Assembly: GCA_028281025.1 (NCBI GenBank)
Contig: JANQKR010000047.1
Location: forward strand, 1 to 64,000
Origin: Croceivirga sp.
GTDB lineage: Bacteria > Bacteroidota > Bacteroidia > Flavobacteriales > Flavobacteriaceae
Direction of reading: 5' to 3'
Length of the DNA: 64,000 bases
Part shown: piece by piece, positions 33,416 through 42,723 of the stretch
Layout of the letters: every line of letters starts with the position of its first letter
Position numbering within the stretch: position 1 is the first letter of the stretch
Translations under genes and position numbers: made by a program
Notes under the pieces: generated by a model
The model's database searches: none
Seen by the model: the letters and a program-made list of their open reading frames with translations, nothing else
Told to the model about the DNA's origin: nothing

Positions 33416-34414
33416 ATGTCCCAGGAGATCGAGGAGAAATTGGAGAAGATACCCATTGTCAATTGGCTGGTTAGGTTGTTGAAACGGATCAAACTGCCAG
33501 GTTTTGAAGGGCTTTCTGCGTATAACCTTTCCGAAATCTATATTATTGGCATTATCCAGGGCGCCCTTTCCAGTAGGGCAAGCGCAATTGCCTTTAGTGT
33601 TTTCCTTGCCATTTTTCCCCTGTTGATTTTTTTGGTGACCTTGATTCCCTTTGTCATTCCCTATGTCCGTATAGGCAATGAAAATTTTGATACCCAGTTT
33701 CTACTTTTCCTGGAATCCTTTTTACCGACTGCTACCGGTGACTATTTTGAGGAGATTTACCGGCAGATAAAAGACCAAAAACATGGAGGATTGTTGTCCT
33801 CCGCATTCGGGCTCTCCATTTTTTTGGTGGCCAATGGGGTGAATTCCATTTTTAGTGCTTTCGAGTATTCCTATCACGTTGAATTGACAAGGAATTTTGT
33901 TCGGCAATATGCCTATGCCCTTATGGTGGGCCTACTTCTTAGTATTTTATTGATAGTTGGTGCAGTGGCTTTTGTGTATTTTGAATTTTACATTGTGGAA
34001 TACACCAGCGAATATTTTGGAAAGAAGTTCGGCTATGATGCAGAGAAAGGCGATGCCTTTGGATTACAAATGGCCAAGGTTTTATTCTTTTTCCTACTTT
34101 CCTACCTCACCACTGCCATTTTGTACTATTTTGGGACCGTTGAGGGTAGAAAGGCGAGATTTTTCTCCATTGGTGCTTTGGTGACGGCCATCCTTTTCTT
34201 GTTGACATCCTATCTCTTTGGGGTATATGTGGAAAAGTTTGCGAGGTATAACGAACTGTATGGTGCTTTGGGAGGCCTACTAATTTTGATGTTCTACATC
34301 TGGTTAAATTCCAATATCCTATTATTGGGTTTTGAATTGAATGCAACACTCCAGGCGTTGCGAAAAAATGTAAATAGAAGATTGGACAATGGAAAGAATA
34401 GTTTTTTTGATTAG
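33416..34414 (+). CDS. YihY/BrkB-family inner-membrane protein
   Basis: This 332-residue polytopic protein has about six transmembrane helices and the YihY pattern: ALSSRASAIAFSVFLAIFPLLIF early on and YGALGGLLILMFYIWLNSNILLLGFELNA near the end. The family was once misnamed ribonuclease BN; no nuclease motif is present. The start follows the nadC stop with no gap. The C-terminal 25 bp overlap the DUF2147 gene. The physiological role is not established. Confidence 0.88.
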   Translation: MSQEIEEKLEKIPIVNWLVRLLKRIKLPGFEGLSAYNLSEIYIIGIIQGALSSRASAIAFSVFLAIFPLLIFLVTLIPFVIPYVRIGNENFDTQFLLFLESFLPTATGDYFEEIYRQIKDQKHGGLLSSAFGLSIFLVANGVNSIFSAFEYSYHVELTRNFVRQYAYALMVGLLLSILLIVGAVAFVYFEFYIVEYTSEYFGKKFGYDAEKGDAFGLQMAKVLFFFLLSYLTTAILYYFGTVEGRKARFFSIGALVTAILFLLTSYLFGVYVEKFARYNELYGALGGLLILMFYIWLNSNILLLGFELNATLQALRKNVNRRLDNGKNSFFD

Positions 34415-34826
34415 TTTTTTAATGCTGGGCGTACATGTTGGCAATGCCCAATCCATCCTGGGAAAGTGGAAGACGATTGATGATGAAACCGGTGAGGCAA
34501 AAGCCTTGGTGGAAATCACCCGGGAACAGGGAAAGCTTTTTGGAAGGGTGATTGAGATTTTAAATAAAGACCGTAAAGATGCCAAATGCATCAAATGTAA
34601 CGGTAAGCTAAAGGACAGGCCAATCTTGGGATTGCCCATTATTGATGGTTTTACCAAGGAAGAGGATGGTGCGTACAAGGGTAAAAGGTTGACTGACCCG
34701 ACCAAGGGACTCACCGTTCGAGGAAAGATTTGGTTGGACCCGGACAATGAAAACAGACTCAAAGTCAGGGGATATCTGGCCTTTTTCTATCGTACCCAAA
34801 CGTGGTTACGGGTTAACGACCAATAG
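34389..34826 (+). CDS. DUF2147 exported protein
   Basis: A 145-residue protein with a signal peptide (cleavage near GNAQ, 18-21). The conserved DUF2147 segments are GKWKTIDDETGEAKALVEI, LGLPIIDGF and the closing GYLAFFYRTQTWLRV. A cysteine pair CIKC (about 67-70) may be a disulfide or metal site. It overlaps the end of the YihY gene by 26 bp and lies 5 bp before priA. The family function is unknown; it is probably periplasmic. Confidence 0.85.
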   Translation: MERIVFLISFLMLGVHVGNAQSILGKWKTIDDETGEAKALVEITREQGKLFGRVIEILNKDRKDAKCIKCNGKLKDRPILGLPIIDGFTKEEDGAYKGKRLTDPTKGLTVRGKIWLDPDNENRLKVRGYLAFFYRTQTWLRVNDQ

Positions 34827-34831
34827 CACTT

Positions 34832-37288
34832 ATGCAGGATTTCTTGGATGTCATCCTACCCATTCGGATAGAACGGACGTTTACCTATAAGATTACTTCC
34901 GAGGAGGCCGATGCCCTTCAAAAAGGTATGCGGGTGGCCGTCCCTTTTGGAAAATCCAAGATTTATACTGCCATTGCCTTCCATATCCATCAAAACCCTC
35001 CAACGGCCTATGAGGCCAAGGAAATTCATGAGATATTGGATTCCCACCCGGTGTTGGCACCCACCCAGATCAAGTTTTGGCAATGGATAGCCGACTATTA
35101 CATGTGTACACTGGGCGAAGTTGTCAGGGCAGGACTTCCCAACGCCTTGTTGTTGGAAAGTGAAACATTGATACTCCCCAATGTATTGGATAAAGTGCCG
35201 GAAAGTGAATTGACCGATGATGAATTCTTGATTGTCGAAGCATTACGCCACCAATCCTCTCTACAGATTAAGGACGTAACGGATATTACGGACCGCAAAA
35301 GGGTACTTCCCCTGATCAATGGCTTGGTGAAGAAAGGGGTGGTACGATTAAAAGAGGAAATCCATGAAAAATACAGACCAAAAACCGTTACATATATCCG
35401 GTTAAATCCAAAATACGAGTCGGAAACAGCCTTGCAAAACTTATTGGAAACGTTGACCCGGGCCCCAAAACAGAGCCAAGCGGTACTCTCGTACTTCAGT
35501 ATTTACGGACAACAGAAGAAGCCGGTTAGATTAACGGATTTTGAAAAAACCAGTAGAATTTCCAAATCGGTCATCAAGGCTTTGATGGAGAAATCGGTTT
35601 TTGAAGGGTACGAACTTCAAACGGATAGGGTGGTCTATGAAGAAGGGGAGCGCAAGGTAGGGGATATTCAGCTCAACCCCTTACAGATCAAAGCCATTGG
35701 GGCAATTCGGGAGAGCTTTGAAAAACCTAGGGTATGTCTGTTGCACGGTGTCACCTCTTCCGGCAAGACCGAAGTATACATCAAACTCATCAAAAAGGTA
35801 GTTGATGATGACAAGCAGGTGTTGTACCTACTGCCTGAAATTGCATTGACGACACAATTAATCAATCGATTAAAGGCCTATTTTGGAAATACCGTAGCGG
35901 TATACCACTCCAGATATAGTTATAACGAACGTATTGAGGTCTGGAACAACGTTTTGCATCAAAGTGAAAAAGCCCAGGTAATCCTTGGTGCCCGGTCCGC
36001 TTTGTTTCTTCCTTTTTCCAAGCTGGGTCTGGTTGTGGTAGATGAAGAACATGAACAATCCTACAAACAATTTGATCCTGCCCCGAGATACCATGCCCGG
36101 GATGCTGCCATTGTTCTGGCCAGCCTTCATGGGGCCAATTGTCTATTGGGCTCTGCCACTCCCAGTATAGAGAGTTACTATAACGTCAAAAAAGGGAAAT
36201 ATGGAATTGCGGAAATACCCAGGCGCTATGGGGAAGTTTTGATGCCGGAGATTGAGTTGGTCGATATTAAGGAAGCCCATAGGAAAAAACGGATGAAGGG
36301 ACATTTTTCCGAGCGACTTCTAAAGGCCATGGAAACAGCACTTGAAGAAAATGAACAAATCATCCTTTTTCAGAACAGGAGGGGTTTTGCCCCAATTTTG
36401 GAATGCACTACCTGTGGCCATGCTGCACAATGCCCAAATTGTGATGTAAGCTTAACACTGCATCAGCATCGGGAACAGTTGCGCTGCCATTACTGTGGAT
36501 TTCACATCCCAATTTTACAAAGTTGTCAAGCCTGTGGTAACAGCACTTTGGACACCAAGGGCTTTGGGACCGAACAAATTCAAGAAGAATTGAAACATCT
36601 TTTTCCGGACGCCAAGGTAGGCCGTATGGATTTGGATACTACCCGTGGCAAATATTCCTATGACAAACTAATAAACGCATTTGAGGCACAGGAGTTGGAT
36701 ATTTTGGTGGGGACCCAGATGATTACCAAGGGATTGGATTTTAGAAATGTCGGTTTGGTCGGCATCATGAATGCGGATTCCCTCTTGAATTTTCCCGATT
36801 ACAGGGCCCATGAGCGTAGTTTTCAGTTATTGGTCCAGGTAGCGGGCAGATCGGGGAGGACACAAAAGAGGGGAAACGTACTGGTGCAGACCTATAATCC
36901 ATACCATCAAGTGCTGCAGCAGGTCTCCAGTTATGATTACCCCAAGTTTTTTCACGATCAGGTGTATGAAAGGGAGCAGTTCAAATACCCTCCTGGGACA
37001 AAAATCCTAAGGATTACGTTAAAAGACCGTGATTACAATAAACTTAACGAGGCTTCCGATTGGTTTGCGACTTCCTTGCGAAATGTTTTAAAGTGCACCG
37101 TTTTGGGCCCCGAATATCCTGCAATCTCCAGGATAAGAAATCAATACTTAAAGAATATCTTGATCAAGTTCACTACAGCGGAGCCTGTAGCAAAAACAAA
37201 AAAAAGCATCAAAAGAGTGAATCAGTCTTTTGATGCCATTTCCAACTATAGAAGTGTTAGGGTGGTCTATAACGTGGACCACATTTAA
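34832..37288 (+). CDS. priA: Primosomal replication protein N' (PriA helicase)
   Basis: Restarts stalled replication forks by binding branched DNA and loading the primosome. The protein has 818 residues. An N-terminal 3'-DNA-binding and winged-helix part occupies 1-275. The helicase then shows Walker A GVTSSGKT (306-313) and DEEH (404-407). A zinc-binding insert carries the CTTCGHAAQCPNC and CHYCGF...CQACG cysteine pairs, then GTEQIQEEL and the QVAGRSGR motif VI. It is the last gene of the nadC operon. Its TAA stop abuts the stop codon of the convergent LytTR gene with no spare base. Confidence 0.96.
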   Translation: MQDFLDVILPIRIERTFTYKITSEEADALQKGMRVAVPFGKSKIYTAIAFHIHQNPPTAYEAKEIHEILDSHPVLAPTQIKFWQWIADYYMCTLGEVVRAGLPNALLLESETLILPNVLDKVPESELTDDEFLIVEALRHQSSLQIKDVTDITDRKRVLPLINGLVKKGVVRLKEEIHEKYRPKTVTYIRLNPKYESETALQNLLETLTRAPKQSQAVLSYFSIYGQQKKPVRLTDFEKTSRISKSVIKALMEKSVFEGYELQTDRVVYEEGERKVGDIQLNPLQIKAIGAIRESFEKPRVCLLHGVTSSGKTEVYIKLIKKVVDDDKQVLYLLPEIALTTQLINRLKAYFGNTVAVYHSRYSYNERIEVWNNVLHQSEKAQVILGARSALFLPFSKLGLVVVDEEHEQSYKQFDPAPRYHARDAAIVLASLHGANCLLGSATPSIESYYNVKKGKYGIAEIPRRYGEVLMPEIELVDIKEAHRKKRMKGHFSERLLKAMETALEENEQIILFQNRRGFAPILECTTCGHAAQCPNCDVSLTLHQHREQLRCHYCGFHIPILQSCQACGNSTLDTKGFGTEQIQEELKHLFPDAKVGRMDLDTTRGKYSYDKLINAFEAQELDILVGTQMITKGLDFRNVGLVGIMNADSLLNFPDYRAHERSFQLLVQVAGRSGRTQKRGNVLVQTYNPYHQVLQQVSSYDYPKFFHDQVYEREQFKYPPGTKILRITLKDRDYNKLNEASDWFATSLRNVLKCTVLGPEYPAISRIRNQYLKNILIKFTTAEPVAKTKKSIKRVNQSFDAISNYRSVRVVYNVDHI

Positions 37289-37981
37289 TTAAACATTGGC
37301 CAAAGCCTCTGCCAATTCCGTCTTTTTGTTCCTACTCAAAGGAATTTGACGTCCCCCCACTTCCACATTTTTACTATTGAACTTTTCAATTTTTTCCAGG
37401 TTCACAATGTAGGACTTGTGAATTCTTAGAAATTTTTCTGCCGGTAGTTGTTTTTCAAAGGATTTCATGGTCGACAGGATAACAATATTCGCTTCATCCG
37501 TAACCAATTTTATATAATCCCCAAGCGCCTCAATCCATTTGATGTCATTAAGGATAACCTTACGTTTTTTAAGGTTGCTTTTTACAAAAATATGCTCCTC
37601 GTCCTCTTCGGAACGATGCATTTGCTCGTACTTTGAAACAGCACGTTTTACGGATGCCTCAAATCTTGCAAGTGTAATGGGTTTGTGCAGATAATCGGTC
37701 ACATCATAATCAAAAGCTTTGAGCGCATAGTCGGGCTTTCCCGTAATTAAGATGACCTGAGGTGGATTTTCCAAGGCTTCAAGTAGGTCAAAACCGCTGA
37801 TGATGGGCATTTCAACATCAAGGAAGATAAGGTCTACCTCATTGTTCTTTAAGCCATTTTTGGCTTCTATAGCATTACTGTATTCGGCTACCAAGGCAAG
37901 ATGTGGGTGATTGTTGACTAACTTAGCTACCGCCATACGCTGCATAGAAGAATCGTCTACAATTATACTTTTTAGTTTCAT
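37289..37981 (-). CDS. LytTR-family response regulator
   Basis: A 230-residue two-domain regulator. The receiver domain (1-120) has the acidic pair Asp9/Asp10, phospho-acceptor D55 in LIFLDVEMP and Lys100 in LHKPI. The LytTR DNA-binding domain (about 135-230) contains KWIEALGDYIKLVTDEAN and FLRIHKSYIVNLEKIEKF. These regulators usually pair with a 7TM- or DUF-type histidine kinase gene; none is adjacent here, so its kinase lies elsewhere. It is convergent with priA, and the two stop codons touch in a TTAATTAA palindrome. Confidence 0.93.
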   Translation of the reverse strand: MKLKSIIVDDSSMQRMAVAKLVNNHPHLALVAEYSNAIEAKNGLKNNEVDLIFLDVEMPIISGFDLLEALENPPQVILITGKPDYALKAFDYDVTDYLHKPITLARFEASVKRAVSKYEQMHRSEEDEEHIFVKSNLKKRKVILNDIKWIEALGDYIKLVTDEANIVILSTMKSFEKQLPAEKFLRIHKSYIVNLEKIEKFNSKNVEVGGRQIPLSRNKKTELAEALANV

Positions 37982-38186
37982 AAATGGGGTGATTTGTGGG
38001 GTTAAATCATCGGCAAATTACATAATAAACTCGATAAACAGCAACAAAAGATGTAAACATGGCCTATTCTGTTGTGTATTTGGTATTATGCACGATGTAG
38101 GTTTGTTTTTGATTTTAGTTGTTAATAACTTCCTAAAAGGTTAACGAACAATTCTCATTTTTCTTGTGAACGGTGTGAAATATGAT

Positions 38187-38194
38187 TACTTTTG
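38187..38194 (+). promoter_or_regulatory. Promoter of the rpsF-rpsR-rplI operon
   Basis: TACTTTTG matches TAnnTTTG, and TTG at 38164-38166 lies 20 bases upstream as a -33 element. The transcript should begin near 38198, about 20 bases before the rpsF ATG. Confidence 0.65.
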
Positions 38195-38217
38195 CGCTCC
38201 TTTAAAAAAATAGATTT

Positions 38218-38556
38218 ATGAACCATTACGAAACTGTTTTCATTTTGAATCCCGTTCTATCTGAAACACAGATAGAGGAAACAGTCAAGAAGTTTGAGGA
38301 CTTCTTGGTTAAGAATGGCGCCAAAATGGTGGCCAAAGAAGATTGGGGGCTTAAAAAATTGGCCTATCCGATCCAGAACAAAAAAAGTGGGTTTTACCAC
38401 TTGTTTGAATTTACATCATCAGGAGAAGTGATTAATCCTTATGAAGTTGAGTTTAGAAGGGACGAACGTGTTATGCGTTTTCTTACCGTTAAGTTGGACA
38501 AACATGCAATTGCATGGGCAGAGAAAAGAAGAACCAAACTAAAAGTAAAAGTGTAG
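38218..38556 (+). CDS. rpsF: 30S ribosomal protein S6
   Basis: A ribosomal platform protein that binds S18 in the 30S subunit. The 112-residue protein opens MNHYETVFILNPVLSE and contains GLKKLAYPIQNKKSGFYHLFEF, both diagnostic of bS6, and RRDERVMRFLTVKLDKHA near the C-terminus. It is the first gene of the conserved bS6-bS18-bL9 operon, with a TAnnTTTG promoter about 20 bases upstream. Confidence 0.97.
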   Translation: MNHYETVFILNPVLSETQIEETVKKFEDFLVKNGAKMVAKEDWGLKKLAYPIQNKKSGFYHLFEFTSSGEVINPYEVEFRRDERVMRFLTVKLDKHAIAWAEKRRTKLKVKV

Positions 38557-38559
38557 GGT

Positions 38560-38856
38560 ATGTCATCCATAGAACAACAAGCAAAAGCTAAAAAAGATGG
38601 GGAAATCAGGTATTTGACCCCATTGAACATAGAGACCACAAAACAAAAGAAGTATTGCCGTTTCAAAAAATCCGGAATTAAATACATTGATTACAAGGAT
38701 CCTGATTTTTTGATGAAATTGGTAAACGAGCAAGGGAAATTGTTGCCCAGAAGGCTAACAGGAACTTCCTTAAAGTACCAAAGAAAGGTTGCACAAGCAG
38801 TAAAGAGGGCACGCCACCTGGCCTTGATGCCCTATGTAGGTGATATGTTAAAATAA
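38560..38856 (+). CDS. rpsR: 30S ribosomal protein S18
   Basis: The 98-residue bS18 partner of S6. After a flavobacteria-type charged N-terminal extension, the conserved core is [16 protein letters not shown] followed by [18 protein letters not shown] and the C-terminal [14 protein letters not shown]. It starts 3 bp after rpsF. The size is slightly above the usual 75-80 because of the N-terminal extension, as in other Bacteroidota. Confidence 0.96.
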   Translation: MSSIEQQAKAKKDGEIRYLTPLNIETTKQKKYCRFKKSGIKYIDYKDPDFLMKLVNEQGKLLPRRLTGTSLKYQRKVAQAVKRARHLALMPYVGDMLK

Positions 38857-38869
38857 AAGAATTGAAGCA

Positions 38870-39322
38870 ATGGAATTGATTTTAAAACAAGACATACAGG
38901 ATTTGGGCTTCAAGGATGATATTGTCACCGTAAAGCCCGGTTATGGCAGAAACTTTCTAATTCCCCAGGGAATGGCATCTTTGGCTACGCCATCCGCCAA
39001 AAAGGTTTTGGCCGAGAATTTGAGGCAAAGGGCCCACAAGGAGAAGCAAATCATTGACGATGCCAACAAAGTAGCGGATTCCATAAAGGCAATGGAAATC
39101 AAGATACCTGCCAAAGTAGGTGTTGGCGACAAACTGTTTGGTTCAGTGACCAATATAGATTTGGCAGAAGCCATTTCCAAAGCCGGGGAGAGCATAGACA
39201 AGAAGTTTATTGCCATCCAGGGAGGTACCATTAAAAGAACAGGACCTTATAATGCCAAGATCAGATTACATAGGGAAGTTGTTATAGACTTTCCTTTTGA
39301 AGTAATCGCTGAGGCAAAGTGA
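38870..39322 (+). CDS. rplI: 50S ribosomal protein L9
   Basis: The 150-residue bL9, made of an N-terminal RNA-binding domain (MELILKQDIQDLGFKDDIV, GYGRNFLIPQGMA), a long connecting helix, and a C-terminal domain with KLFGSVT and HREVVIDFPFEV. The length is typical. It lies 13 bp after rpsR, and a strong intrinsic terminator closes the operon. Confidence 0.97.
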   Translation: MELILKQDIQDLGFKDDIVTVKPGYGRNFLIPQGMASLATPSAKKVLAENLRQRAHKEKQIIDDANKVADSIKAMEIKIPAKVGVGDKLFGSVTNIDLAEAISKAGESIDKKFIAIQGGTIKRTGPYNAKIRLHREVVIDFPFEVIAEAK

Positions 39323-39353
39323 AAAAAAACCACATTTTGGTTAATAAATTGTT

Positions 39354-39384
39354 AAGAGCTATGAATCCATAGCTCTTTTTTTTG
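39354..39384 (+). terminator. Intrinsic terminator of the rpsF operon
   Basis: AAGAGCTATG (39354-39363) pairs with CATAGCTCTT across a four-base loop, a perfect 10-bp stem, and is followed by a run of Ts. It lies 32 bp after the rplI stop. Confidence 0.92.
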
Positions 39385-39428
39385 CGATATGTTTGCATTG
39401 GCTTTAACATTAACTAACAGAGAACATT

Positions 39429-42400
39429 ATGAAAAGATTTTTACTCTTGGGAATTGCCATATGCAGTTCCATGGTTTTTTCCTATTCGCAGGTGACCACC
39501 TCAAATATTCGGGGCACGGTCTTGGATGACCAAAATGTACCCCTTTTTGGTGCCAATGTCATAGCGGTACATACCCCTACCGGAACCAGGTACGGCGCCA
39601 TAACCAATGAGGATGGAAGATTTACGCTTTTAAACCTTAGGGTTGGTGGTCCCTATGAAGTTGCGATTTCGTATGTGGGTTTTAAGGAACAAAGGGAAAC
39701 AGGGATATTCCTTGCCCTGGGTAAGACCTTTAATTTGGATGCACAACTGGTTTCTGAAAGCCAACAGTTGGATGAAGTGGTGGTGATTTCGGACAGAAGT
39801 GGGACTTTTGGTAGTGATAGGACGGGTTCGGAAACCAATTTGGGAGACCGCGAACTAAGAAGATTACCCACCATTAGTCGTTCCCAGGCAGATTTCACCC
39901 GTTTGGAACCAACGGCATCTTCCGATGGGATTTCCTTTGGGGGGAGAAACAACCAGTTTAATAACTTTTCGTTGGACGGCTCCATTTTTAACAATCCATT
40001 TGGTCTGGACGCCCCAACTCCCGGGGGACAATCCAATGCACAGCCCATTTCCCTGGATGCCATAGACCAGGTTCAAGTGTCCTTGGCCCCTTATGATGTT
40101 AGGCAAGCCGGTTTTACGGGAGCGGCAGTAAATGCGGTTACAAAAAGTGGAACCAATGAATTTAGGGGAACGGTTTATGGGTTCTACAGAAATCAGGATT
40201 TGACCGGAGGTAAGGTTTCCGGAGACGATATTTTTGTCCCGGACCTGACACAAACCCAATATGGTATCAGTATTGGAGGGCCTATTGTAAAAAACAAGCT
40301 TTTCTTTTTTGCCAACTTTGAAGTTGATGATAGGGAAGATTTGGGTTCCAATTTTTTCGCCGATAGGGGACAAGGGGGTAACAATGTAGCCCGGGTCAGT
40401 GCCAGTGATTTGCAGTTGGTCTCGGATGCATTGGCAGGATTAGGGTATGAAACCGGACCATTTGAGGGTTTTTTGCGCGGCTCTGAATCCACCAAGGGCA
40501 TCTTAAAATTGGATTGGAACATTAATGACAATAATCGTTTGGCACTTATCTATAATTTTTTGGATGCCAGTCGGGATTTGAATGCGAATCCATTGGCCAT
40601 CGGCCGTCGTGGTCCTGATGCCACAACCTTGCAGTTTGCCAATAGCGGATACCAGATCAATAACGAGATCAATTCATTTTTGGCAGAATTGAATTCTACT
40701 TTGGGTGATGGAACGGCCGTCAATAAGTTGCAGATAGGGTATACCAGTTTTAATGATTTCAGAAATCCTTTTTCAGCCCCTGCACCGGATATCAACATAT
40801 TGCAGGATGGGGTACGGGCCATTGTTGCAGGTCACGAGCCATTTTCAATTAACAACCGTCTGGAACAGGACGTATTTCAAATCACCAATAATTTAACGTT
40901 TTTCTCAGGAGACCATACGGTGACGGTTGGTTTTTCCTATGAAAAATTCGACTTTTTCAACTCCTTTAACCTGGGCAGCTATGTCTTTTTTAATGAAAAC
41001 GGTGGCGTAGGGACGTTTGCTCCTGATTTTTCAAGTGTCGATGCTTTTTTGGAAGCGGTTGACAACGGGCTTATTGGTGCTTCGATTGCCAATGCCGAGG
41101 CCACATTCAATGCAAACAATCAATTGCCGATAGGGGCACCGGGCGGATGGAACTTAGCAGAGACCAGTGTGGGCCAATTGGCATTTTACATACAGGACGA
41201 ATGGGATATCACCGATAATTTTAAGCTTACTTACGGTCTACGGGCCGATAAACCACTCTATTTCAATACCCGTGATTTGATTGATGAGAATATTGACCGA
41301 AAGGGTGGGCTCCTGTCAGCAGGGGGTACCTATGCTCCGGATATCCAATATTTTGATGAAAACGGGGAACCCATCCTTCTCGATAGCTTTGATTTACCGG
41401 ATAATTCCATTCTTTGGTCCCCACGTCTTGGGTTTAACTGGGACGTCCGTGATGACCAAAGTTTTCAAATTCGTGGTGGTACTGGAGTTTTTTCCGGAAG
41501 GTTTCCATTTGTATGGGTAGGGAACCAAGTTCAAAATACGGACTTCTTCTTTTATACACCTACCAATCCAAATTTCCAATTCCCACAAGTTTGGCGATCT
41601 AACTTGGGTATTGATTATAAGTTTGATAATGGAATTATTGCCACTACGGACATCATTTTCACTAGGGACTTGAATGCCGCAACGACCTATAATTTTGGAC
41701 TTGGAACACCGACGGGAAGACTTACCGGCCCAGATTCCCGCCCCATTTACCAACTTGAAGACCGAGCCCAAATATTTGGTGGGGCCACAAATGCCTATGT
41801 CATTTCCAATGTTGATGAAGGACGCTCCTTTAACTGGAGTTTTAAACTTCAAAAACAGTTTCAGAACAACCTTTATGCCATGGTGGCGTATAATTTCTTG
41901 GAAGCATTTGATGTGAATTCCATGTCCGCCGAGATTTCGAGTGACCTGTTTGATTTAAATCCCGTTGTGGGAAATGCCAATCGAGCTCCCTTGGCTCCCA
42001 GTCTGTTTGGCAATACACACCGTATTATAGGGCAGTTGAACAAACAATGGAGCTATGGCAAAGGGAAATGGGCCACATCCATCGGTGCGTTTTTTGAATA
42101 TGCTTCAGGTCAACGTTTCTCGTATACCTATTCCGGGGATATCAATAATGATGGTTCTTTTACCAACGATTTGCTTTATGTGCCAACTACGGCAGAAGTT
42201 CAACAACTTAATTTTGTTGCGCCACAATTCCCTGGAAATCCCTCAATACAAGAACAACGGGATGCTTTTGAAGCCTTCATCCAGCAGGACGATTACCTTA
42301 GTGCCAGACGAGGTAGTTTTACGGGTAGAAATGATTTAAAGAGGCCATGGACAGGAAGATGGGACGTGAAAATTCTTCAAGACCTTAATTTTAACGCCAT

Positions 42401-42647
42401 AGGGGATCATCAAAACACGTTACAGTTAAGTTTGGATATTTTGAACTTTGGGAATTTGCTAAATTCCAATTGGGGTGTTGTTCAAATTGAAAGAAACACA
42501 CAACCTGTAGGGGTATCCGTGGACTTTTCCCAGGAAAATCCAACCCCTGTGTATAGTTTTGACCCTTCCCAAACCTCGACATTTGTGGACAATTTTGATT
42601 TAGTTTCCAGATGGCAGGCCCAAATAGGTATACGATACATATTTTAA
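39429..42647 (+). CDS. Oar-like TonB-dependent outer-membrane receptor
   Basis: A 1072-residue outer-membrane protein. A signal peptide (to about 20) precedes a carboxypeptidase-regulatory beta-sandwich (25-105, with YGAITNEDGRFTLLNL). A plug region follows (about 110-250, ELRRLPTISRSQADFTRL and GFTGAAVNAVTKSGTNEFRG), then a long barrel ending GIRYIF. The length, short plug and GRNNQFNNFSLDG stretch resemble Myxococcus Oar-type receptors, not SusC. The substrate is unknown and no SusD-like partner is adjacent. It is monocistronic, between two intrinsic terminators. Confidence 0.88.
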   Translation: MKRFLLLGIAICSSMVFSYSQVTTSNIRGTVLDDQNVPLFGANVIAVHTPTGTRYGAITNEDGRFTLLNLRVGGPYEVAISYVGFKEQRETGIFLALGKTFNLDAQLVSESQQLDEVVVISDRSGTFGSDRTGSETNLGDRELRRLPTISRSQADFTRLEPTASSDGISFGGRNNQFNNFSLDGSIFNNPFGLDAPTPGGQSNAQPISLDAIDQVQVSLAPYDVRQAGFTGAAVNAVTKSGTNEFRGTVYGFYRNQDLTGGKVSGDDIFVPDLTQTQYGISIGGPIVKNKLFFFANFEVDDREDLGSNFFADRGQGGNNVARVSASDLQLVSDALAGLGYETGPFEGFLRGSESTKGILKLDWNINDNNRLALIYNFLDASRDLNANPLAIGRRGPDATTLQFANSGYQINNEINSFLAELNSTLGDGTAVNKLQIGYTSFNDFRNPFSAPAPDINILQDGVRAIVAGHEPFSINNRLEQDVFQITNNLTFFSGDHTVTVGFSYEKFDFFNSFNLGSYVFFNENGGVGTFAPDFSSVDAFLEAVDNGLIGASIANAEATFNANNQLPIGAPGGWNLAETSVGQLAFYIQDEWDITDNFKLTYGLRADKPLYFNTRDLIDENIDRKGGLLSAGGTYAPDIQYFDENGEPILLDSFDLPDNSILWSPRLGFNWDVRDDQSFQIRGGTGVFSGRFPFVWVGNQVQNTDFFFYTPTNPNFQFPQVWRSNLGIDYKFDNGIIATTDIIFTRDLNAATTYNFGLGTPTGRLTGPDSRPIYQLEDRAQIFGGATNAYVISNVDEGRSFNWSFKLQKQFQNNLYAMVAYNFLEAFDVNSMSAEISSDLFDLNPVVGNANRAPLAPSLFGNTHRIIGQLNKQWSYGKGKWATSIGAFFEYASGQRFSYTYSGDINNDGSFTNDLLYVPTTAEVQQLNFVAPQFPGNPSIQEQRDAFEAFIQQDDYLSARRGSFTGRNDLKRPWTGRWDVKILQDLNFNAIGDHQNTLQLSLDILNFGNLLNSNWGVVQIERNTQPVGVSVDFSQENPTPVYSFDPSQTSTFVDNFDLVSRWQAQIGIRYIF

Positions 42648-42676
42648 AGGAATCCATTTTTAGTGTTTTTCAAAGG

Positions 42677-42704
42677 CCCCGATTGATTTCGGGGTTTTAT
42701 TTTT
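42677..42704 (+). terminator. Terminator of the Oar-like gene, sharing bases with a promoter
   Basis: CCCCGA (42677-42682) pairs with TCGGGG (42689-42694) and is followed by TTTTATTTTTG. The last eight of these bases are the TATTTTTG -7 element of the next gene. Confidence 0.75.
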
Positions 42705-42705
42705 G
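42698..42705 (+). promoter_or_regulatory. Probable -7 element of the gene at 42724
   Basis: TATTTTTG matches TAnnTTTG and lies inside the T-run of the preceding terminator. The transcript would begin near 42709, about 15 bases before the ATG at 42724, which excludes the earlier in-frame start at 42703. Confidence 0.5.
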
Positions 42706-42723
42706 TGTCAATTATTTTTTATA

